64,000 bases of DNA from Ramazzottius varieornatus (taxonomy: Eukaryota > Tardigrada > Eutardigrada > Parachela > Ramazzottiidae). The stretch is from NCBI GenBank assembly GCA_001949185.1, contig BDGG01000004.1, positions 1,234,278 to 1,298,277 of the forward strand. Direction: 5' to 3'. How positions within the stretch are numbered: position 1 is the first letter of the stretch; each line of letters begins with the position of its first letter. A program made the translations under genes and the position numbers. This document shows, piece after piece, positions 56,205 through 64,000 of this stretch. The notes beneath the pieces are model-generated. The model did no database searches and was not told the origin of the DNA. It was given only the letters and a program-made list of their open reading frames with translations.

Positions 56205-59200
56205 GCTCATTGTGCCAGCTCTAGGATTATTCAACCCTCTGGTATTGAATATTTACTTCTTATGCAGGATTGCAAGAGACCGAGAAGTGGACAATTAACT
56301 AATGACCAAACAAATTATAATATTGTTTGATACTGTTTGCCAAGTCAAATTAAGTCACGAAGTCCTTCCTTGTTGCACAAAAGACCATGCAAACAGTACC
56401 TCACAATGTCAACAGTGCCCCGCTTCTGGTGATTCATACCGAGAGTTCATGAACTGTCAATGAGTTTTATGGCAGTACTACAGAAGTTATCCTGATCAGA
56501 CGTTGGCAAAATTTATTTGTTGACCATCAATCATTTAATACCGTGCAAAGAGTCGTATATCGTATTTTATCAGCTCTGACTCGAAGGCGTGCAGGTGCAG
56601 TGGCCACCTCTATCGCCACTTTCGAATTTCGCTATTAATTAGCCAAATGCTATGAAAGTACGTTACTTTTATCTCCTCATCGACCGGGTTATTTGAGCAA
56701 GAGACTGTACTCTTCATTCAAACATTTTTCATAATTACCCATAAACAGGCGGCTCCTCGAGGTCTACCTACGCTCACCGGCTTTCTTACCCACGAGACCG
56801 GCCGGCGCGTTTGTGTCAATTTGCGTATCGTCCATCAGATCTTTCCGAACAATTTCAGCTACCGAAAGTAGGGCCTCTTTCGATTGTCATTCCAATGGTA
56901 GAAGTACTCGAATGGATACGGTAACCGGACTTCTCTACAGCCTAACGACTTCCGTGAAACCGTACAAAAACTACTGAGCACTGATTTCTTTTCAAGAATT
57001 AAGACAGATCGACAAGCGATGCCGAAGCCTCGTTTTGAGCAGAAAATGTGTCATATGCGGGAAACCCTGACCAGAATAACTATTCACCACACAGGTACTA
57101 ACAGAGCTCAGAATTATGCTTAATCGCTATCCAGTGGTGAGCCCATAATTGTGTCAGTTTCGACAAAGGATTAGCATATTATGATGGTCCTACTGCACTT
57201 CAACGGATAAATTAATCTCTAAATGCTCGTAGAATTTCCTACTTCCTTGATCACAATAATGGGCTGGCGCTGCATACTCTATACCCATGCACCGCGCATC
57301 CCGTTCAGACTTCCACCCCGCCAAATGAAACCAAACGTTTAGAGGATCTGCGTATGTACAGACTTACTGATGACCGTCACTTGTGATAATCGTTAAGGCC
57401 TCTTGTCAAATGTATCCTTTAGATCCCTATCGAAAAGCGGGATACCAATCGAAAACCAATTACCCCGGAAACCAGAGCTCTTCTCGCTGCGTAACTGCGC
57501 ATGCGAGGTTGCTGGTCCTTCACTTATTTGTCGGTCTCGTACGGTGACACCGATACGAACCAAATACCAACCTGTACATCTACAGAGTGCGCACCTATTT
57601 TGCAAATGACTGCATGACCGTTACTTCTGTTGTATCTGTTACGGCAAGCGCGCCGCCATTTGTAATTACGTGTTTCACTGTACGGTCACGCACTCACCGT
57701 CATGGCCATCGGCGTATATATCTCAAATACCGCGCAGGCAAAAACTTGCCAGCAAAAAGTCGACAAGTGTACTGGGAAGCGAAGGTACGAATGCGTTATA
57801 AATGATCAAGCGAACAAATCAGTAGAAGCCATATGTCTACGTACAATGTCCATAAGCAGACGACAGGTGATCATCGGCAGTTCGGTACCACCACGCACTC
57901 AACCGTAATGGATGGGCCCGCAGTGACCTTGGTCAGAAGATGGCTGCTGTAGGCTGCAGTACGGAATAATAAGGCCTTGTTTTTACCACAAAGTCATCAT
58001 GTAAGAATTTCTCCTGACGCCACCATTATAAAATCAGCGATATGGTAGAGTAGCGCGGCAGACTTGAAAGTTACGCCCAATCATTCTCAGCCAAGTAGTT
58101 CCACACCACGGATCACAACATGCAAGGGCAAGAATAACATTTGTATACAATCTGTCTGGATGTAATGGAAAAATAAAGATACGGCAGGTACGCAACGCTT
58201 CATTGAACGCAAAGTCAAAATCACCAGATAGAGTAAAGTCAAAACTCTCAAACGATGTCTTTGCAGACATTGAGACTGCTCACCGGAAACTGGTTTAGTC
58301 CATTACCGAGATATAGCTTATGTCGCGAGTAAGCCAGTAATTACTATCGAGCTAGTCAACTGTCATTTACGCTATTTCGCAAGGTTACTGTGATACAGCA
58401 GCTGTCAAACGCTGAAAAAGCATGTCACACAGTGCTGGAGACCTTAGTTGGCTTATTATCTACCTGCGAGAAAAGTAACTACCGTTAGGCCATAAAATTC
58501 ATTTCCTTTTACTTTCGAACGCATCAGAATGCTCGAAATCATTGTCAAAAAGATATCGGAGTCCTCCAAGGGCCGCAGTCCGAAACGAAGGCAAGCGCTA
58601 GCGTTACTCTTGGCGGAAAACGAAGTGTTGTGCTGGTACGTTGAACTCGATCTTCTTGCTACAGGTGCACTATGTACTTATTTGCCTCGGACTATGTCAT
58701 TAGCGATCTTAATTACCATGTGTGGGTAGATTCGTCTACAGCGCCACCCACCGGATACTTGTCACTGAAGTCTGATACCTTTTCAAAAGAAATGGCACAC
58801 CTTGCTTGGTAAAGTAAAAGCTTACCGCCATGTTACTTGCAGTGTACGGGGAGCAATATAGTATCAGGACCCAACTGCGCGAGTTACGCTATACAGTATT
58901 AAATAACGCATACCTGCATATGCAAGCAGGAAGTAGCGTTCTCCGCCGGTTCGCGCATCGATCCCGCCACGGAAGTTTGATCGAGCGTTGGAGGTACTTT
59001 CGTCGATTCAGGACGTCTACTGCCTCATTGTGCTTCTAAGTCGTTAAAGAGGTAGGGTAGACGGGCGATATAAAACAGTCTTGAGAAGAATATCAGTGAT
59101 TACGTATACGAGCATACTAATGGACAGCTCATGAAATATCGTTCAACAGTTAGGGGCTCAGTATAATGGGTAAGTATGGAATTTATGCCTGAATGGACAG

Positions 59201-60839
59201 AAATATCGGAGTCGCGGAAACAAAAAAGCTAATCGCGCTCAAGGATGGAAACAATGGCTGCCAGACAGTATTGTTGTTTTTGCATGAATCGCCTGAATGG
59301 AGAACTGCCGAATGGGATCTTGCTGCTTCCTTTCAAGCAGGCAACTCACACGCCGCTATTCTCCTCCGAAGAACCGACATGCACAAAACTGCTATGAGGA
59401 CACTAATCAAATCACTCAATAAGCAATATCGTAATGGACGAGACTGGCTACACGTCGTTCCTAACAGCATCCATTGATGAAGAATACTTTACGAACAGAA
59501 ATCGACCAAGGAAGCGAGAAGGAAGTTGTTCGCGACCGGACTGTTTCGATAGAATAGCGCAGACCTCAATTTTGTCAGCTGCTTTCGCACAAGAACAGCC
59601 TTTAAAGCAACTATTTTTCAGTCCATATATATCGAGCGATTCACAATATTTAGTGCTACCAGATACACAGATCACCAGCGAAGAAGTTAGAAGTAAATTT
59701 TTTTGTTTGCTTTTGGTAAACAAGCGCACGTGTCTTCCTTGTCAGGCTTTGAGAACCAAGACATCCCAGCTTACAATGCAGCTTGTCTTGAAAAAGAGAC
59801 TTGTTGAATTTGTAGCCAAAAGATAAATCTTAACTTTCGAGTGAAGTTGGGAAAATGTCGATGAGTTGATGGGGTGATTAAAATGGCCGGAAGGGTCATT
59901 TGTTGTTAGACAGGGTGAAGTTGATAGGTCAGAAGGGAGCCGTTAGCAGGATCGACAATCGGACGGAAGTCAGATTACAGCACGAGGCGATTTATCTACC
60001 CAACGAATATTTGGGAAATGAGACTCATTTTGTAAAAAGCTTTTATATCTAATAACTATAAACTATTTCATGTTTAATTATATGTGGCGAGCCCGCTGAG
60101 ATCTCGCAGCGTTTCGTGGCTGCATGTAAGTTTTCATGGAAGAAAAGACACGTCAAATTCCAGTAGTGTCCAGATGAATAGTCCGTATGTCCTTTTGACT
60201 ATCCTTGATGGACGGAGTTTAAAGACAGACATGTACTATGCAGGGAAGCAGTGTTCGGTTGGATGATCCCGCTGAGGCGCTTTGTGTAAAGTGTCCTCTT
60301 GAGGTAGCGCTACAACCAGAAGAAAGAAAGAGAGTCAAAATTGCTGAGAGCTGTAAATTGCTTGTAAGTGGCTTTGTTCATGTTGAAACTTGTCGGCTTG
60401 GTGTCACTTTAAATTAGCCATCTAATTGCAGATCAAGACAAGATGAGCTCACCGAGGAGTCTCATGTACGAACGGCAGGAACTCCCCGAACAATCCAAGA
60501 CACTGCTGGAATTTCTTATCACCCAACACAATAGGCAACACTACCCCTTCCATCAATTCCCATCCCCACAGACTTCTTGAAGCATATGCCCCGGACTCCC
60601 GTATAGTGTCCGAAGAAGGTGCAATGCTAAGGTCCTAAACTTCCGGGTAGAAAGCCGATACCTACGTTAACCCTCCCAGCTGGAACTTGGTACCCAGTTG
60701 CAAACAGTCAAAAACTCCCTGATTGTTTTCGTGTGCGCTGAGACACAGAAAAGCGGGTTTTTTCCCTCAACAATAAGCTGATGGATAACCAGGAAAAAAC
60801 TGGTGAAAGAGTCAAGGGTAAGGTGCGAAGGTGGCATAT

Positions 60840-60985
60840 GGGTACCGACGTCTCGAATCCTGGTCAGTAATCCCACCAAGTTGCTTAGTGGAAGCCACGG
60901 ACTGGACCTGACCCAGCTGCTGGGAAGTTAGGCCACTACGCCCACTCTCGAGCTGAGCTACATCTCGGCTACTCCAAGACCCTGT
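60840..60985 (-). repeat. Candidate tRNA-derived SINE head
   Basis: On the minus strand, GCCGAGATGTAGCTCAGCTC followed by GAGAGTGGGC resembles a tRNA 5' half with a good A box (60960-60945). About 90 bp further, CCAGGATTCGAGACG (60863-60849) is B-box-like. The A-B spacing is longer than in a tRNA gene and no cloverleaf closes, so a SINE or decayed tRNA relic is more likely than a functional tRNA. The body may run on to about 60.4 kb. Confidence 0.35.
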
Positions 60986-62119
60986 AATTAAAACTTCAAT
61001 TCATAGTAATCTTCCAGCAGTTAGCAGCCACAACAAGGGCGTGCTCAAGGAGATGCTCTGTTCTTCATAACTATTGTTAGGATGTTCTCCCCTACAAGTT
61101 CCGAAATGAATCTGGTAGTGTTATGTTATTTTTCGGTTTACCCCTTAGAGAGACGGACTTCCAAAAGCCCTGTGTAACCATAGAGTATGTTTGGGTTCTG
61201 AATGAGCGGAAAAAAAGATTGTCGTTGTAATCTTCCCTACGTAATTATACACATAACTCTTCAATGGATAGCTGGTCATAATCCTTTAATTACGTCTCGG
61301 TTCTCAGACGCTCTTCCCTATGTAACGAGGAAACCGCACATTCCGGAAGAAGTTATCCGTTGTCATCAATGCTCTTGGCCGAGATGACAATGGGACTGCC
61401 AATGAGTCCCCGGATGATGCTTTGCACCGCTCATTGACCAAACATGGCTTAAGATGGGAAGATAGTGGGATAAATGGGCGACTTGGGTCTTAATTTGCGC
61501 GAGACCCGATAACCATCATCGAAAGATCACAGTTGACTCTTTGAACAAATTACGGTAAGCTCACAGCTAACCAGAGCCTAGCACGCAATATCAAAACAAG
61601 AGTCTATGTCTGCCGTATACCGCTGGCTATTTACCCTCCAAATGTGAGGATATTATCGGCTCTGGTGCAGCAATCATCGGCCTTGCTAAATACCCATGCT
61701 CTCCTAATGAGCTCGTTTAACTTCTCGGATCCTGTAGCGTTTCCCTTCCTGCAGAACCAGAAGGATTTGGTTAGATGCTATGCCACTCTGATGAAACTGG
61801 AAGTCGAAGCTCAAACGAAAAATTCAGCAGGCAGTGATTTTTCTTCGGGAACTCTAGATGTTCTCCAAAATCTTCACTCTAAACCATCGACAGCCGGGAT
61901 AGTAACATTCAAGCTCGCCAAACTCGACCGTAGCTACCGAGTTTCGATATTCGAACGGATAAACTATGTAAAATGTCAAACACGGTTGAGAAAAGATAAC
62001 AACTAAGCGAAATTTCAAGGAAAGAAGTTTCGCAAAACAATAAAAGCACACTGGAAGCGCGTATTTCGTACCGTAGCGAAACGGTGTCAAAAATGAAGAT
62101 GTCGCATCCGCTGGTTCCC

Positions 62120-62857
62120 TCACAAGCGCCTCCTGTCGGTCAGAACTCGCATGACGCTGCCCACACCTCCAATGGCATAAACCTGAACACAATTTGAACA
62201 TTCTCGTCAGATTTAGAACCTCCCGAACTTCAGGAAACCACCGGTATGAGAAACATTCCCTGTCGACGGGACGTGTAAGTACGATGGGAGAGTACTCGTA
62301 TGAAACAAACCTTCTCGTGCCAGTTAAGAAGCATGGTGCTATGTGCAGGGAAGTCAAATCCGCGATAGATGTACTTCATCAAGGTATCGACGTGCTCCAT
62401 GTTCGCCATAGAGCTCAACGCAGCATCCATCTCTGTTGTTTTGAAGCTGGTCAAAATCCTTAGAACAGTTTGCAAAGCCTTGTCCTGTAACAAACCAACA
62501 TACCGTAGTACATAGCTCGCAGTATCCAACTAACCAGCTACGGTTCACTTACTTTGACAGCTTGGTCTTTGCTGTTGAGGGGAGCTTTGGCGACGGCCAG
62601 CAGTAAAGCATCAACATTCTTCCCCCTACAACATCGAACATAGGGTACGTCAGACACAGCTGAAGTTACGGACCGATCTGAGAACTGTGTCCAACTTACG
62701 AATTCAACAGGCGAACTATTTCTGTGTCGTCCGGTCCCGGGCTGCTGACTTCGCCGTTCTCGCCACTGCCTGCAACACCGTCCTCCACGTAAACATCTTC
62801 TCCATACTGGTCCACATCGATTCCGCGGAAAGAGCTACTCGTGGTATTCTTTGACAT
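62120..62857 (-). CDS. ARPC5: Actin-related protein 2/3 complex subunit 5 (p16-Arc)
   Basis: ARPC5 is the smallest Arp2/3 subunit, linking ARPC1 to the complex that nucleates branched actin. Four exons, 62857-62700, 62625-62553, 62484-62311 and 62182-62120, join to 155 aa, matching the 151-154 usual. Motifs: MSKNTTSSSFRGIDVDQYGE, an acidic linker, NVDALLLAVAKAPLNSKDQA, the helix LQTVLRILTSFKTTEMD, VDTLMKYIYRGFDFP, LNWHEK and the C-terminus GGVGSVMRVLTDRRRL. Introns are 74, 68 and 128 bp. Confidence 0.95.
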
Positions 62858-63522
62858 TCTTGCGTTGGTTTGCACTGGAACTGGAAAACGCAATTAGAAT
62901 TTAGAAATTCAAGAAGTCAAAACTCAAAAATGATAACGAATGGGAATTCGAAATTTTCGTTTTTCACGGGTAGACACTGGGACGGAATCCGTCTTTGAGA
63001 ACCGTACGGCACGCCACCGCCCACATGCTGACGGTGATGTTATGTCGTTCTTTCCTGTAGCCCCTCTTGGGTCAAGATGGGTACAAGGGAAATGGTATGC
63101 CCACAGGCTAGCAAGTGCCAACTGGCCATGACCTCGATGACCTGCTCGAAAGTGATCAGTGATCACGAAGTTTTCTGAGTTTTCTTCCAGAAAGAATCTT
63201 CGGGACTTCATGTCTGGCTGGACTTGTGCCGCCTACTTTATCGATTTGCAGGCTCGAAAGAGTATAGGAAACTAGCCTTTTGTAAGTTCGGAATCGACGA
63301 CTGCAGTTGCCGTATGATTGAAAGGTAAGTCGTCTTTTGTTTCATGTGTGGCGGAAGCTTGATGGATGCTGATGTTCTTGGTTGCTCACATGGGTAATCT
63401 GGACTCTTGCTTGCTGTTGCAGGTAGTATGCAGGTCATCTGTCAGCTGGGGCCATCAAGGTAACTGTTTGCATTATCAGAAACACCCGTACATCCAGAAA
63501 CAGGACGGGGCTACTGGGCACG
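62858..63522. promoter_or_regulatory. Divergent region ARPC5 / BET gene, with probable 5' UTR exons
   Basis: Strong donor and acceptor signals on the plus strand (GAAAG|GTAAGTCG near 63325, TTGCTGTTGCAG near 63421, CAAG|GTAACTG near 63460) suggest untranslated leader exons of the BET gene. No coding exon is recognised. Confidence 0.4.
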
Positions 63523-64000
63523 ATGGACGCTACACCTACGGCTGTTTCGCCTTCGGTGACATCGCAAGACTTATCCACCGCTGCAACATCAGAGTTCAGT
63601 ACACATGGAGGCGACAATTTCGCCGATGCTGAAGCTTCTAACGATTCGTTTGGGGATGGCAGTTCGGAAGTTACATCGGTCAACACTGATACGGTAATAA
63701 TTACTCTCATGTACCCAAAGAGGACAAGTCGGCCACCGTGAATCTCGACGGTCGACGTTATGTGACGTTGTGAGTGGCCGAGTTATCTCTCGTGCTTCGT
63801 AGTTACCGTTGTGCTAGCAAGCTTGAAGTTTCAGTCTTTTCTTTCTCTTTATAGTCGAGTGCGAAGCAAGCGAGACCCGGAGGTGCTGGTGGGCCCAGCC
63901 CGAGTGCAGCAGGAAATCGAATCAACACAGGAACGACCACCAACCAGCTACTCTTCATACAGCGGACAGTCCTGAAGCCATTATGGAACAGCCAAATGGC
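63523..64000 (+). CDS. BET family bromodomain protein, N-terminus (continues past window)
   Basis: BET proteins (BRD2/3/4, fly fs(1)h) read acetylated histones and recruit P-TEFb. Exon 63523-63693 encodes a Ser/Thr-rich start. Exon 63855-64000 joins in phase and reads through a Gly/Pro linker into TTTNQLLFIQRTVLKPLWNS followed by QMA at the window edge. This is the first helix of BET bromodomain 1 (compare the family's TNQLQYL...VVxxLWKHQFAWPF). The rest of the first bromodomain, the second one and the ET domain must lie to the right. The paralogue cannot be assigned. Confidence 0.82.

Larger units (their letters stand above)
52931..62119. other. 9.2-kb region without recognised genes (upstream of Sp8/9)
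   Basis: No splice-consistent coding exons were found, only open frames under 131 codons without family features (largest near 59.43-59.83 kb). It should contain the missing 5' exon(s) and regulatory DNA of the Sp8/9 gene. Two family A hairpins (54.1 and 56.2 kb) and one candidate tRNA-derived SINE (about 60.7-61.0 kb) are listed separately. Confidence 0.4.

Noticed and set aside
59434-59826. 130-codon open frame in the gene-free region
   Set aside because: No domain, no splice context, and an overlapping frame on the opposite strand. Chance length for this composition.
60840-60985. Functional tRNA gene
   Set aside because: A- and B-like boxes are present but too far apart, and no acceptor or anticodon stem closes.
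1-64000. CRISPR arrays, rRNA operons, bacterial operons or viral genes
   Set aside because: None seen. Spliced genes throughout mark this as eukaryotic nuclear DNA, and the repeats found are dispersed hairpins and TIR elements.

Overview
This is a gene-dense stretch of nuclear DNA from an animal. It uses the standard genetic code, GT-AG introns mostly 57-110 bp long, and a GC content I estimate in the mid-forties. The gene set (SREBP, Sp8/9-type factor, BET bromodomain protein, MED11, ARPC5, IFT52, H2A.Z) is metazoan. Compact introns and moderate GC suggest a small-genome invertebrate such as a tardigrade, but no sequence here proves the phylum. Exon coordinates come from hand splicing. In most genes every junction keeps phase and the joined protein aligns with remembered family members.

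Left part (1-24 kb): TMEM30/CDC50 flippase subunit (-, runs off the left edge), IFT52 (+), a DUSP11/PIR1-like RNA phosphatase (-), UMP-CMP kinase (+, intronless), SREBP (-, 13 exons), a 108-aa orphan (-), sulfiredoxin (+), a divergent TBP-related factor (-), kynurenine aminotransferase (+, probable mitochondrial leader), a 355-aa orphan (-), and H2A.Z (+, TATA promoter). A TA-flanked DNA transposon carrying a lone psq-type helix-turn-helix ORF follows.

Middle part (24-46 kb): 2-oxoglutarate dehydrogenase E1 (+, 13 exons, several introns holding fold-back repeats), a Ly6/quiver-like GPI protein (+), USP39 (-), MED11 (+), a two-zinc-finger protein (-) with a MITE of the psq-transposon family in intron 3, a decayed Harbinger/ISL2EU-type transposon of about 3.4 kb, and the cyclophilin-RRM protein PPIL4 (+).

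Right part (46-64 kb): an Sp8/9-type transcription factor (-) sits between about 5.2 and 9.2 kb of sequence in which I find no genes. Then come ARPC5 (-) and the start of a BET bromodomain protein (+), which runs off the right edge.

Most genes are unlinked housekeeping functions. Themes that recur are mitochondrial metabolism and redox (OGDH, KYAT3, sulfiredoxin), RNA processing (USP39, PPIL4, DUSP11-like) and transcription (SREBP, TBP-like factor, MED11, Sp8/9, BET, H2A.Z). The least expected content is (1) at least eleven copies of an approximately 75-bp hairpin repeat with GTGGCGCA/TGCGCCAC arms, (2) a strongly diverged TBP-like protein with a long C-terminal extension, (3) a TIR transposon family linking the psq ORF element and a MITE, and (4) related fold-backs in four introns of OGDH.
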